A DNA stretch of 64,000 nt from JAGPHI01 sp036661035 (GTDB lineage Bacteria; Bacillota; Clostridia; Oscillospirales; Ruminococcaceae). Where the stretch lies: positions 13,367 through 77,366 of the forward strand of contig JAVWZM010000001.1 in assembly GCA_036661035.1 (NCBI GenBank), in the 5' to 3' direction. The notes under the pieces were generated by a model that saw only the letters and a program-made list of their open reading frames with translations, did not search any database and had not been told where the DNA came from. A program made the position numbers and the translations under genes. Every line of letters starts with the position of its first letter. Position 1 is the stretch's first letter. Below, one piece after another: positions 17,023-26,419 of the stretch.

Positions 17023-18033
17023 ATGAAAATTATTATAGACGCAATGGGCGGAGATAACGCCCCAAAGGAAATATTACTTGGTGCAAGCGAGGCTGTAAAA
17101 GAATATGGCGTAGAAATCATAGCAGTGGGAAACAGCGACAAAATAGCAGATACAGTGCGCGAAAACTCCATTGATATGTCAAATATTCGTGTAGTAAACG
17201 CAAGCGAAGAAATAGAAATGTGCGACGAGCCCACTGCCGCAATCCGCAATAAAAAAGATTCGTCTATGGTAGTTGCTCTGCGTATGCTGGCGGCAGGCGA
17301 TGGCGATGCCATGGTTAGCGCAGGCTCTACAGGTGCGCTTCTTACAGGCGCAACCTTGATAGTGAAACGCATTAAAGGCGTAAAACGCCCTGCAATAGCC
17401 ACCATGGTACCTGCCACCGAAAAGCCGTATTTATTGCTGGACTGCGGCGCAAACGCCGAATGTCGCCCCGAAATGCTGGACGCTTTTGCAACCATGGGCA
17501 GTATTTATGCCGAAAAAATAGCGCACAGGAAAAATCCAGAGGTGGCACTTGTAAATATCGGTGCGGAAGAAACCAAGGGCACACCCACTTATATAGAGGC
17601 AAATGCCCTTATGCGACGCAACAAGGACATTAATTTTATCGGCAATATCGAGCCAAAGGACGTGCCTTATGGCAAGGCAGATGTTGTGGTATGCGACGGC
17701 TTTACGGGCAATGTGGTTTTAAAGCTTACAGAGGGGCTTGCAAAGGCACTTGTGGGCGAAATAAAAAAAGTGTTTATGGCAAATTTATTTACGAAAATCG
17801 CGTTTTTAATAGTGAAAGACGGCATGAAGGCCTTTAAGAAAAAGCTGGACGCAGACGAGGCGGGCGGCGCATTATTTTTAGGCGTAAAACAGCCTGTTAT
17901 TAAGGCACACGGCTCCTCAGGTGCAAAGGCGTTTAAAAACGCCATTCGCCAAGCAAAGGAATGTGTTGAAAACGGAGTAATTGCCGATATGAGCGAGGCT
18001 TTAAAGGCGCGGGAGGTCGAGGACGAGGAATGA
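17023..18033 (+). CDS. plsX: Phosphate acyltransferase PlsX
   Basis: Converts acyl-ACP to acyl-phosphate, the donor for PlsY in phospholipid synthesis. The 336-residue protein starts IIIDAMGGDNAPKEILLGA and carries AMVSAGSTGALLTGATLIV and VCDGFTGNVVLKLTEGLAKAL. It is followed by rnc with an ATGA overlap; the acpP gene often found between the two is absent here. RBS GGAGGT lies a few bases upstream. Confidence 0.95.
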   Translation: MKIIIDAMGGDNAPKEILLGASEAVKEYGVEIIAVGNSDKIADTVRENSIDMSNIRVVNASEEIEMCDEPTAAIRNKKDSSMVVALRMLAAGDGDAMVSAGSTGALLTGATLIVKRIKGVKRPAIATMVPATEKPYLLLDCGANAECRPEMLDAFATMGSIYAEKIAHRKNPEVALVNIGAEETKGTPTYIEANALMRRNKDINFIGNIEPKDVPYGKADVVVCDGFTGNVVLKLTEGLAKALVGEIKKVFMANLFTKIAFLIVKDGMKAFKKKLDADEAGGALFLGVKQPVIKAHGSSGAKAFKNAIRQAKECVENGVIADMSEALKAREVEDEE

Positions 18034-18707
18034 TAGCAGATACAGCAATACTTGAAAAAGCCATCAATTACACCTTTAACGATAAACAGCTATTGGAAAC
18101 TGCCCTAACCCATACGTCCTATGCAAACGAAGCAAAGCATCATATGAAGCATAATGAGCGTTTGGAGTTTTTGGGAGATTCTGTTTTATCCATAGTGGTG
18201 GCGGAATATTTATTTACACATAAAAACCTTGCCGAGGGCGAGCTTACGCGCATGCGTGCCAGCCTTGTGTGCGAGGGCGCGCTGTTTGAGTTTGCAAAGC
18301 AAATAGACCTTGGCAGTTTTTTGCATCTTGGTCGCGGCGAAGAAAAAGCAGGAGGCAGGCAGCGCGCAAGCATTGTGTCAGACGCCTTTGAGGCACTGAT
18401 TGCCGCTATTTATCTCGACAGCGGCTTTGACGAGGCTAAGGCTTTTATCTTGCCCTTTGTAACGGCAACCTTAACGGAGGCAGCCGCAGAGGAGGATTAT
18501 AAAACACGCCTACAAGAAATAGTGCAGCAAAATCCAGAGGAGCGTTTGCGCTATCATGTGGCGGCAGAGCATGGCCCCGACCATAACAAAAGCTTTACCG
18601 TAGAAGTGTATCTAAATTCAAATTGCATTGGCAGCGGCGAAGGCCACAGCAAAAAAGCAGCCGAGCAAGATGCCGCCAAGGAAGCCCTTGCGCTTATGGG
18701 GTACTGA
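18030..18707 (+). CDS. rnc: Ribonuclease III
   Basis: Cleaves double-stranded RNA in rRNA maturation and regulation. The 225-residue protein has the RNase III signature NERLEFLGDSVLSIVVAEYL (about residues 40-60), catalytic acids including the later VSDAFEALIAAIYLDSG, and a C-terminal dsRNA-binding domain (PEERLRYHVAAEHGPDHNKSFTVEVYLN ... GEGHSKKAAEQDAAKEAL). Starts inside the plsX stop and ends in a TGATG overlap with the next gene, so the three are probably co-translated. Confidence 0.95.
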   Translation: MIADTAILEKAINYTFNDKQLLETALTHTSYANEAKHHMKHNERLEFLGDSVLSIVVAEYLFTHKNLAEGELTRMRASLVCEGALFEFAKQIDLGSFLHLGRGEEKAGGRQRASIVSDAFEALIAAIYLDSGFDEAKAFILPFVTATLTEAAAEEDYKTRLQEIVQQNPEERLRYHVAAEHGPDHNKSFTVEVYLNSNCIGSGEGHSKKAAEQDAAKEALALMGY

Positions 18708-19717
18708 TGAAAAAACACGCTAATTTAAGCATTTTTGTGCCGCATGCAGGCTGTAAGCATTTGTGCAGCTTTTGCGACCAAAATATTATTTCCGCCAAAG
18801 AAAAGCCGCCGCAGCCCCTTGAGGTAACTGCGCTTTGCGAAGAATTTTTGCCGCAAAACGGCGAAAACACCGAGATAGCATTTTTTGGCGGCAGCTTTAC
18901 GGCGATAGAGCCTGTATATCGCGAGGCACTTTTGCGCGCCGCATATCCCTTTGTGCAAAAGGGCAGAGCCATGGGCATACGCATTTCCACTCGCCCTGAC
19001 GCCATAGACGCGGATATTTTAGCTCAGCTAAAGGCATACGGCGTTACCGCAATAGAGCTTGGCGCCCAAAGCATGGACGACGAGGTGCTAAAGCTAAACA
19101 GACGCGGCCACACGGCAGACGACGTGCGCCGCGCATCGGCGGAAATTAAGGCGGCAGGCTTTGAGCTTGGCCTACAGATGATGCCGGGGCTATATGGCGA
19201 GGGTAATCCGAGGGAAAGCGCGGTGGACACCATGACGAAGCTTTTGGCGTGCGCACCTGCGACTATGCGCATTTATCCGGCGGTAACCCTTGAGGGCACA
19301 CATTTGGCACAGCTTTATAAAGAGGGGCTTTATACGCCTCTTACCATAGAAAAAGCCGCAGATATTTCGGCGGAGCTTTTGCTTATGTGCGAGGCGGCAG
19401 ACGTGCGTGTAATACGCATGGGGCTTGCGGCAGACGAGGGCTTAAAGGGCAAGGTGCTTGCAGGGCCGTATCACCCTGCCTTTAGGCAGCTTTGCGAGAG
19501 CGAAATATTTTATTCTGCCATTGCAAAAAGGCTTTACGCATTACCCAAAGGGCAGTATAATATCTATGTTGCGCAAAATGCGCGCAGCAACGCCGCAGGG
19601 CAAAAAAACACTAATATCAGCCGATTTGCAAAGCTTGGCTACAAAATCGGTTTTAAAGAAAGCACAAGGCTAAAGGCGCGAGCATTTACAATAGAGGAAG
19701 TGAAAATATGGTCTTAA
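18707..19717 (+). CDS. Elp3-like radical SAM protein
   Basis: 336-residue radical SAM enzyme of unknown substrate. The cluster motif is C16-x3-C20-x2-C23 (GCKHLCSFC). After it come FFGGSFTAI, the SAM-contact region ISTRPDAID, and IELGAQSMDDEVLKLNRRGHT, features shared with Elp3/HemN-type proteins. The start ATG at 18707 overlaps the rnc stop; longer in-frame starts lie inside rnc and look non-coding. Genes of this type sit between rnc and smc in many Clostridia. It overlaps smc by ten bases. Confidence 0.85.
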   Translation: MKKHANLSIFVPHAGCKHLCSFCDQNIISAKEKPPQPLEVTALCEEFLPQNGENTEIAFFGGSFTAIEPVYREALLRAAYPFVQKGRAMGIRISTRPDAIDADILAQLKAYGVTAIELGAQSMDDEVLKLNRRGHTADDVRRASAEIKAAGFELGLQMMPGLYGEGNPRESAVDTMTKLLACAPATMRIYPAVTLEGTHLAQLYKEGLYTPLTIEKAADISAELLLMCEAADVRVIRMGLAADEGLKGKVLAGPYHPAFRQLCESEIFYSAIAKRLYALPKGQYNIYVAQNARSNAAGQKNTNISRFAKLGYKIGFKESTRLKARAFTIEEVKIWS

Positions 19718-22700
19718 AAGCACTGGAAATACAGGGCTTTAAGTCGTTCCCCGACAGAACAAAGGTTACATTCGATAAGGGCATTACAGCAGTGGTAGGC
19801 CCAAACGGCAGCGGCAAAAGCAATATTTCCGATGCCATTAGATGGGTGCTTGGAGAAACCAGCTCAAAGCAGCTGCGTGGCGGCGGCAAAATGGAGGACG
19901 TTATCTTCGGCGGCACACAAAAGCGCAGTGCCATGGGCTTTGCGGCTGTAAATTTAATTGTAGACAACACCGATAGGCGCGTAGATGTGGATAACGACGA
20001 GGTTATAATAGGCCGAAAATACTATCGCTCAGGCGACAGCGAATACAGCATCAACGGGCAAAATGTGCGTTTAAAAGACATATACGAGCTTTTTCTTGAT
20101 ACAGGCCTTGGGCGCGACGGATATTCCATTATCGGCCAAGGGCGCATATCTGAAATAGTGGGCGCAAAATCTGCCGAAAGGCGAGAGATATTTGAAGAAG
20201 CATCTGGCATAGCAAGATATCGTTATCGCAAAAATGAGGCGGAGCGCCGCCTTGCAAGCGCAGAGGATAACCTTGTGCGCCTGCGTGATATTTTGGCGGA
20301 GCTAGAGGAGCGTGTAGGCCCTTTAGAGCGCGACTGCAAAAAGGCAAAGCAGTTTCTGGAGCTTTCGGATAAGCGCAAAAGCTACGAGGTAACGCTGTGG
20401 GTAGATACTATCCAAAAAGCAAAGGATACCGTGCGTGAGCAGCAGCGCAAAATAGAAATTGCCACCCAAGATTATGATAACCAAAGTGCCGAAATAGAGG
20501 AGATAGACCGCAGCACAGAGGCGGTGCGCCTTGAAATTCAGCATATGATAGTGGATATAGAACGGCTTAATGCCGAGATACGCACAGTTACCGAGGAGGT
20601 ATCGGGCTGTGACGCGCAAATAGCTGTACTTAATAACGATATTGCGCATAATAACGAAAGCATTGTAGGATTAAAGCAAGAGCTTTTGCAAAGCAATATC
20701 GGCGGCGAAGCCATAAGCGCCGAAAGCGAAAACCATAATAAGATAATCGCCGAATGTGAAGGCAAAATAGCGGATTTTGATGTGCGCATCACGCAAATGG
20801 ACAAGCTTTTGTCGGAGCTTTTGCAAAAAAGCGCGGCAACAGGCGAGCGTCGCGGCGTGGTAGCGTCACGCATTATGGAGCTTGGAAATACCGTAACGGC
20901 AAATAAAATAAGCGCGGCGGCGGCAATCTCGGGCAGCGAGGCGGCTAAAACACGTATGGAGGCTGCAAAGGTAAGCAGCGAAGAAAACAAAGCCGCCATT
21001 TTGGATTTGTCCTCGCAAAAAGAGGATACAGATGCGTTTTTAAAAACCACACTAGATAGCCTTGCAAGGCTGGAAAACATAAAAGCCGGCCTTACCATGA
21101 AGCTGGATAGCCGCAAAAAAGCACTGCAAGACGCAGATATTAAAGAGCAGGCAATCTCGCGTTCTATCGAGGCGGCGCAGCAGCGCGCAAATATGCTCTC
21201 GGAGCTTGAGAAAAACCTGGACGGCTTTCAAAGCAGTGTAAAATCTGTAATAAAGGCGTCGCGGGACCACCGTTTGCGCGGAATTATTGGGCCTGTTTCG
21301 TCTATTTTAACAGTGAAAAACGGCTACGAGGTTGCCATAGAAACAGCACTTGGCTTTGCACTGCAAAACGTGGTGGTGGAAAACGAAAGCGCCGCAAAGG
21401 CGGCAATGGCAATGCTGCGCGACGAAAAAGCAGGCAGAGCAACGTTTTTGCCCCTTGATACCATGAAGGGCAGCTATTTCGACAAGGCAAAGCTTTCAGG
21501 CAGTGCTGTGTGTGCGGCGGATATAGTAAGCTACGATAAGCGTTTCGACAATGTGGTTTCCAACCTTTTGGGGCGCATTATCATAGTGGACGATATCAAC
21601 GAGGCATCACGCATTGCCCGTGCCCTTGATTATCACAACCGTATTGTCACACGGGACGGGCAGGTTATAAACGCAGGTGGCTCGTTTACAGGGGGCAGCA
21701 TTTCGCGCTCCGCAGGGCTTTTTTCTCGCAAGCAAGAGATAGACGATTTGCGCGCCGAGGTAAAGGCACTAATGCAAAAGCGTGAGCAGGCAGAAGAAAT
21801 AACCGACAAATTAAAGGCAGAGGTAACCGCGCTTTCGGCAGACCTTGTTGCTACAGACAGTGAGGGCATTACCGCAGGCGGCGACAAAATACGCTGTGAG
21901 GTAGAGCTTACCCGTATTAATTCTGCCTTAGAAACGGCTAAAAACGCGGAAACACAGCTTAATAACGAATGTAAACGGCTACTGGAGCAAATAGAGCAAA
22001 GCGGCATTACTTTTGCTGCGGCAGAAAAAGCAATGCAAGACGCCGAGGGCGAAATGGCAGTGCTTGAAAAAGAAATGTCTGCCATTACAGGTGACGACGA
22101 CGGCTTTAACGAAACGCGCACTCGCCTTGCAAGCGAATTGTCCGAGCTTAAAATGCAGCGTCTTGCCACAGAAAAAGATATAGATTTACACAAAAACGCA
22201 CTTGCGTCTTTAAGTGGGCGCGTGGGCGAGGCAGAGGCACGCAGGCAGGCAATAGCAGAGAACGTGGCGCGCCTTGAAAGCCTAAATACCGAAAATGCAG
22301 AAAAAATATCTTCTATCGAAACGGCAGTTGCAACCAGCCGTGAGGATATTAAGGCACGCGAAAATGCCATAACCGAAACCACGCAAAAACGCCTTGCAAA
22401 AGAGGGCGAAATTACTGGGCAAACGGCGCGTGTGCGCAAAATAACCGATGCGCGTGAGGAACTTTCTCGCGAGGTGGCGCGCCTTACAGAGCGCAAAACC
22501 GCCCTTGAAACAGAGTACGACCAAACCATTGCAAAGCTTTGGGAGGAATACGAGCTTACTCTTGGCGATGCGCAGGGCTACTGCGTAGAGTTCGACACTA
22601 TTACAGAGCTACGCCGCATGGTGGGCGAGGTGCGCGGCAAAATAAAAGCACTTGGCAATGTAAACGTGGGCGCAATAGAAGAATATGCCGAGGTAAGCGA

Positions 22701-23268
22701 ACGCTATACCTTTATGCGCACACAGGTAAACGACGTGGAAAAGAGCAAGTCGGAGCTTGAAAAAATGATAGATGGCCTTTGCACCGAGATGAAAGCGATG
22801 TTTGCAGACAGCTTTGCAAATATCAACCAAAACTTTAAGCGCATTTTTAAAGAGCTTTTTGGCGGCGGCACAGCCGAGCTTACCCTTACCGACAGCGAGG
22901 ATATTTTGGAAAGCGGTATAGAAATTGAAGTGGCACCACCGGGCAAGATAATCAAAAATCTGCAAAGCCTGTCGGGCGGCGAGCAATCCCTTGTAGCTAT
23001 TTCCATATATTTTGCTATTTTGGCGGTAAACCCTGCACCGTTCTGCATTTTGGACGAAATAGAGGCGGCTCTCGACGACGTAAACGTTACACGCTATGCC
23101 CAATATTTGCGCCGCATTACAGGGCACACACAGTTCATTGTTATTACACATCGTCGTGGTACAATGGAAGAAGCAGACGTGCTATATGGCGTTACCATGC
23201 AGGAGGACGGCGTATCTAAGCTTTTAAAGCTGGACCTAGAGCATGTGGACGCAAGCCTTGTAACGTAG
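19708..23268 (+). CDS. smc: Chromosome segregation ATPase SMC
   Basis: Core of the SMC-ScpAB condensin that compacts and segregates the chromosome. The 1186-residue protein has Walker A GPNGSGKSN (residues 31-39), long coiled coils, a central hinge (about 510-660, with IIGPVSSILTVKNGYEVAIETALG and GGSFTGGS), and the C-terminal ABC half with LSGGEQSLVAISIYFAIL and the Walker B region APFCILDEIEAALDD. Length and order are typical. ScpA/B genes are not in the window. It is followed by ftsY after 71 bases. Confidence 0.97.
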   Translation: MVLKALEIQGFKSFPDRTKVTFDKGITAVVGPNGSGKSNISDAIRWVLGETSSKQLRGGGKMEDVIFGGTQKRSAMGFAAVNLIVDNTDRRVDVDNDEVIIGRKYYRSGDSEYSINGQNVRLKDIYELFLDTGLGRDGYSIIGQGRISEIVGAKSAERREIFEEASGIARYRYRKNEAERRLASAEDNLVRLRDILAELEERVGPLERDCKKAKQFLELSDKRKSYEVTLWVDTIQKAKDTVREQQRKIEIATQDYDNQSAEIEEIDRSTEAVRLEIQHMIVDIERLNAEIRTVTEEVSGCDAQIAVLNNDIAHNNESIVGLKQELLQSNIGGEAISAESENHNKIIAECEGKIADFDVRITQMDKLLSELLQKSAATGERRGVVASRIMELGNTVTANKISAAAAISGSEAAKTRMEAAKVSSEENKAAILDLSSQKEDTDAFLKTTLDSLARLENIKAGLTMKLDSRKKALQDADIKEQAISRSIEAAQQRANMLSELEKNLDGFQSSVKSVIKASRDHRLRGIIGPVSSILTVKNGYEVAIETALGFALQNVVVENESAAKAAMAMLRDEKAGRATFLPLDTMKGSYFDKAKLSGSAVCAADIVSYDKRFDNVVSNLLGRIIIVDDINEASRIARALDYHNRIVTRDGQVINAGGSFTGGSISRSAGLFSRKQEIDDLRAEVKALMQKREQAEEITDKLKAEVTALSADLVATDSEGITAGGDKIRCEVELTRINSALETAKNAETQLNNECKRLLEQIEQSGITFAAAEKAMQDAEGEMAVLEKEMSAITGDDDGFNETRTRLASELSELKMQRLATEKDIDLHKNALASLSGRVGEAEARRQAIAENVARLESLNTENAEKISSIETAVATSREDIKARENAITETTQKRLAKEGEITGQTARVRKITDAREELSREVARLTERKTALETEYDQTIAKLWEEYELTLGDAQGYCVEFDTITELRRMVGEVRGKIKALGNVNVGAIEEYAEVSERYTFMRTQVNDVEKSKSELEKMIDGLCTEMKAMFADSFANINQNFKRIFKELFGGGTAELTLTDSEDILESGIEIEVAPPGKIIKNLQSLSGGEQSLVAISIYFAILAVNPAPFCILDEIEAALDDVNVTRYAQYLRRITGHTQFIVITHRRGTMEEADVLYGVTMQEDGVSKLLKLDLEHVDASLVT

Positions 23269-23339
23269 TAATTATGGCAGCGTAAATATTTACGGTGCTT
23301 ATACAAAGCGCAGAGCAAAATAAAAAACTGGAGGCAATC

Positions 23340-24251
23340 ATGGGCTTTTTTGATAAACTTGGCGAAGGCTTGCGCAAAACGCGCAAGGGCATTTTTGCCA
23401 CAATAGGCGAAATGATAAACGCAGGCGAAATTACAGACGAGCTTTACGATGAGCTGGAGGAACAATTAATTTTGGCGGATACAGGCGCAGACGTAGCCGC
23501 AGACCTTGTAAGCGAGCTAAAGCAAGAGGTGCGTCACGAACATATTAAAACAGGCAGCGGTGCCCTTGACGCGCTGAAAAAAATAATATTCAATATGATA
23601 AATACCGATAGCCAGATGGAAATGTCGGGCATGCCGGCGGTTATTTTGGTAATAGGCGTGAATGGCGTTGGCAAAACCACATCTATTGCAAAGCTTGCAC
23701 ATTTGTATAAAGACGGGGGCAAGCGTGTAATGTTGGCGGCAGGCGATACCTTTCGCGCCGCGGCAAGCGAGCAGCTTTGCGTGTGGGCAGAGCGTGCAAA
23801 CGTGCCTGTGGTAAAGCACGCAGAGGGTGCGGATCCGGCGGCGGTTATCTACGACGCAGTTTCCTCGGCGGCGGCAAAGGGCTATGATATAGTTATCTGC
23901 GATACCGCAGGGCGGCTGCATAATAAAAAGAACCTAATGGACGAGCTGTCTAAAATAAGCCGCGTTGTTAAAAAAGCCTGCGACAAAGCAAGCGTGGAAA
24001 CCTTGCTGGTGCTAGACGCTATCACAGGGCAAAATGCTATCAGCCAAGCAAGCAGCTTTATAGACGCCGCAAACGCCACAGGCATTATATTAACAAAGCT
24101 GGACGGCACGGCAAAGGGCGGTGCTGTTATCAGCATTAAAGCAAAGCTTGGCCTACCTGTGCGCTTTGTGGGCGTGGGCGAAGGAATAGACGATTTAATG
24201 CCATTTAACGCAAACGATTTTGTGGACGCTTTGTTTTTAAAAGAGGAATAA
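23340..24251 (+). CDS. ftsY: Signal recognition particle receptor FtsY
   Basis: SRP-GTPase that docks ribosome-SRP complexes at the membrane. The 303-residue protein has a short N-terminal region instead of the long acidic A domain of enterics, an N domain, and a G domain with GVNGVGKTTS (residues 106-115), GDTFRAAASEQL, DTAGRLHNK and TKLDGTAKGG. The start at 23340 follows CTGGAGGC; an upstream in-frame ATG lacks similarity. The smc-ftsY order is conserved in Firmicutes; ffh is not seen here. Confidence 0.95.
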   Translation: MGFFDKLGEGLRKTRKGIFATIGEMINAGEITDELYDELEEQLILADTGADVAADLVSELKQEVRHEHIKTGSGALDALKKIIFNMINTDSQMEMSGMPAVILVIGVNGVGKTTSIAKLAHLYKDGGKRVMLAAGDTFRAAASEQLCVWAERANVPVVKHAEGADPAAVIYDAVSSAAAKGYDIVICDTAGRLHNKKNLMDELSKISRVVKKACDKASVETLLVLDAITGQNAISQASSFIDAANATGIILTKLDGTAKGGAVISIKAKLGLPVRFVGVGEGIDDLMPFNANDFVDALFLKEE

Positions 24252-24253
24252 TT

Positions 24254-24928
24254 ATGGAATTTATCGCGGCTACCAATAACGTGGGCAAGCTAAAAGAGCT
24301 GCGCCGCATCTTGGAAAAAATGGGGCATATAGTGGTAAGCCTAAAAGAGGCAGGCATTGATATAGACGTGGAAGAAACAGGCGCAACCTTTGAGGAAAAC
24401 GCAAGGATAAAGGCGAAGGCTGTGTGCAAGCTAACAAATAAGCCCACCATTGCAGACGATAGCGGCCTTGTGGTAGACGCTTTAGGCGGCGCGCCGGGCG
24501 TGTATTCGGCAAGATACAGCGGAGTGCATGGCGACGACGAGGCAAACAACGACAAGCTTTTGCACGAAATGCGCCAAGTGCCAAGGGGCGAGCGAGCCGC
24601 GGCGTTTGTAAGCGCAGTGGCTGTATATATGCCAAACGGCAGCAATTTAATTGTAAAAGGTGAATGTAAGGGATATATTGGCTTTACGCGTAAAGGCACA
24701 AACGGCTTTGGCTACGATCCGCTTTTTAACGTTGATGAATATGACGGGCGCAGCTACGCAGAGCTTACGGACGAAGAAAAAGACACAATAAGCCATAGAG
24801 GTAAAGCACTAAATCTACTTAAAATAGGCTTGCCCGGTATTATGGGCGATGAAATTTGCGCGGCATCACTTGGAGTTATCCAAGGGCACGACGCAAAACT
24901 GAAAGGAACAAACTATGCTAACAAGTAA
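24254..24928 (+). CDS. rdgB: XTP/dITP pyrophosphatase (RdgB/HAM1)
   Basis: Removes non-canonical purine triphosphates such as dITP and XTP. The protein has IAATNNVGKLKELRRIL at the N-terminus (SHR-type substrate loop TNN-GK), TFEENARIKA, IADDSGLVVDALGGAPGVYSARYSG, NGFGYDPLF and the closing SHRGKAL. At 224 residues it is about 20 longer than usual: after SHRGKAL there is an extra tail (GDEICAASLGVIQGHDAKLK) of unclear use. It begins two bases after ftsY and overlaps the next gene by 14 bases. Confidence 0.93.
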   Translation: MEFIAATNNVGKLKELRRILEKMGHIVVSLKEAGIDIDVEETGATFEENARIKAKAVCKLTNKPTIADDSGLVVDALGGAPGVYSARYSGVHGDDEANNDKLLHEMRQVPRGERAAAFVSAVAVYMPNGSNLIVKGECKGYIGFTRKGTNGFGYDPLFNVDEYDGRSYAELTDEEKDTISHRGKALNLLKIGLPGIMGDEICAASLGVIQGHDAKLKGTNYANK

Positions 24929-25211
24929 ACAACGCGCAATTTTGCGCAAAGAGGCAAATGCACTTGATCCTGTATTTCAAATAGGCAAGGGCGAAATAGA
25001 CGAGATGCTGATAAAATCTACAAGCGACTGCCTTGCGGCACGGGAGCTGATAAAGCTAAAGGTGCTTGAGGCAAGCGCATACAACGCAAAAGAGGCAGCG
25101 GCAATATTGGCAGAGGCAACCCAAAGCGAAAGCGTGCAGGTAATAGGCTCTAAGCTGGTGCTTTACAAACAAAAGAAAAAGGACAGCAAATATGCTGATT
25201 TGCTAAAATGA
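24915..25211 (+). CDS. yhbY: YhbY-family CRM-domain RNA-binding protein
   Basis: 98-residue single CRM domain linked to 50S assembly in other bacteria. Family features are LTSKQRAILRKEANALDPVFQIGKGE at the N-terminus, the central RELIKLKVLEAS, and the closing VQVIGSKLVLYKQKKK. It overlaps rdgB upstream and nadD downstream (ATGA), part of the yhbY-nadD-yqeK-lcp-rsfS cluster typical of Firmicutes. Confidence 0.93.
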   Translation: MLTSKQRAILRKEANALDPVFQIGKGEIDEMLIKSTSDCLAARELIKLKVLEASAYNAKEAAAILAEATQSESVQVIGSKLVLYKQKKKDSKYADLLK

Positions 25212-25816
25212 TTAGGAATATCCTGTTATTCGGCGGCACTTTTGATCCTGTGCATAATGGGCATATTGCGCTTTTGCAAAATGCGTACAATTTAGTACAC
25301 CCAGACCTTACTTTGATTATCCCGTCGTCGCTGCCGCCCCATAAAGACGCCGCAAAAACACAAGCTGCCATGCGCATGGAAATGTGCAAGGCGCTTGCAA
25401 ATGCAGTGCCGAATGCAAAGGTGGACGATATAGAGCTTTTGCGAAAGGGACGTTCGTATACTGTGGATACTGTGGCACAGCTTTGCCAACAATATAAAGG
25501 CGCAAGATTTTATTTTTGCGTCGGCAGCGATATGCTTTTGTATTTTAGCCACTGGAAAAGCTGGCAAACGCTTTTGTCGGCGGTTACGTTAGTGGTGCAA
25601 AGCCGCCAAGATGCAGATATGCGCGCAGTGCAAAAAGAAGCTTTGCGGCTTGTCGGCTTGGGCGGGCGGATTTTACTGGCAAAAGAACAGCCTGTAGAAA
25701 TGTCGTCCACGCTTTTGCGCGAGATGATTTATAATAACCAAGATATCACAAATGCGGTGCCGCCGAGTGTCGCATTGCTGATAAGCCAAAACAATCTGTA
25801 TAAAAACGGGGAATGA
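25208..25816 (+). CDS. nadD: Nicotinate-nucleotide adenylyltransferase
   Basis: Joins ATP and nicotinate mononucleotide to make deamido-NAD in NAD synthesis. The 202-residue protein has the nucleotidyltransferase motif GGTFDPVHNGHIAL near residues 9-22, IPSSLPPHK, GSDMLLYFSHWKSW, and the C-terminal SSTLLRE corresponding to the ISST-x-IR motif. Starts within the yhbY stop; followed four bases later by yqeK. Confidence 0.95.
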   Translation: MIRNILLFGGTFDPVHNGHIALLQNAYNLVHPDLTLIIPSSLPPHKDAAKTQAAMRMEMCKALANAVPNAKVDDIELLRKGRSYTVDTVAQLCQQYKGARFYFCVGSDMLLYFSHWKSWQTLLSAVTLVVQSRQDADMRAVQKEALRLVGLGGRILLAKEQPVEMSSTLLREMIYNNQDITNAVPPSVALLISQNNLYKNGE

Positions 25817-25819
25817 CAA

Positions 25820-26392
25820 TTGATTACCAAAAAACAGGCAAGGCAGCTCAGCAAAAAAAATCTTTCTGCAAGGCGGTATGAGCATACGCTTAATGTGGAA
25901 AAAATGGCGATAAGACTAGCAAAGCTTTATGATGAGGACGTAGAGGCAGCGTCTATCGCGGCACTTTTACATGATATTGCAAAAGAAAAACCAAGGCAGG
26001 AATTATTGCAGATTATTCAAGATGATGCTATAATAGCTGCATCTTGTGAAAAAAGCCCACCCACTGTATGGCACGGTGCGGCAGCGGCTGTATTGGCAAA
26101 TAGGGAATACGGCGTTGATAATGAGGATATTTTAAACGCAATTCGTTATCATTCTACAGGCCGTGCAGGCATGTCTTGCTTAGAAAAAATTATCTATATG
26201 GCAGATATGGTTAGCGAGGAACGGCAATATCCCGAGGCGGAATATCTTAGAGGGCGAGTGCTTAAAAACCTAAACGAGGGTACACTAGAGGCGCTTCGCA
26301 TCAGCATAGATTGGATAAAGCAAGACGGAAAGCCACTGGACGAAGAAACCGTTGCCGCATATGAGGCACTGAAAAGCTTTTATAATAATTAA
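25820..26392 (+). CDS. yqeK: YqeK-family HD-domain hydrolase (diadenosine tetraphosphatase type)
   Basis: 190-residue HD protein; characterised YqeK enzymes split Ap4A symmetrically into ADP. The metal motif is visible as RRYEHTLNV (first His) and ALLHDIAKEKPR (HD), with WHGAAAAVL and IRYHSTGRAGMSCLEKIIYMADMV following. The start is TTG at 25820, four bases after the nadD stop and about seven after GGGGA. No ATG lies nearby in frame before the conserved region. A nadD-yqeK pair is standard in Firmicutes. Confidence 0.9.
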   Translation: MITKKQARQLSKKNLSARRYEHTLNVEKMAIRLAKLYDEDVEAASIAALLHDIAKEKPRQELLQIIQDDAIIAASCEKSPPTVWHGAAAAVLANREYGVDNEDILNAIRYHSTGRAGMSCLEKIIYMADMVSEERQYPEAEYLRGRVLKNLNEGTLEALRISIDWIKQDGKPLDEETVAAYEALKSFYNN

Positions 26393-26419
26393 ATCGGTTT
26401 TATTTTGGAGGAAATGCTT

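Noticed and set aside
22609..23151. 180-residue reverse-strand open frame inside smc
   Set aside because: It mirrors the conserved SMC C-terminal coding sequence, has no ribosome site and no plausible family.
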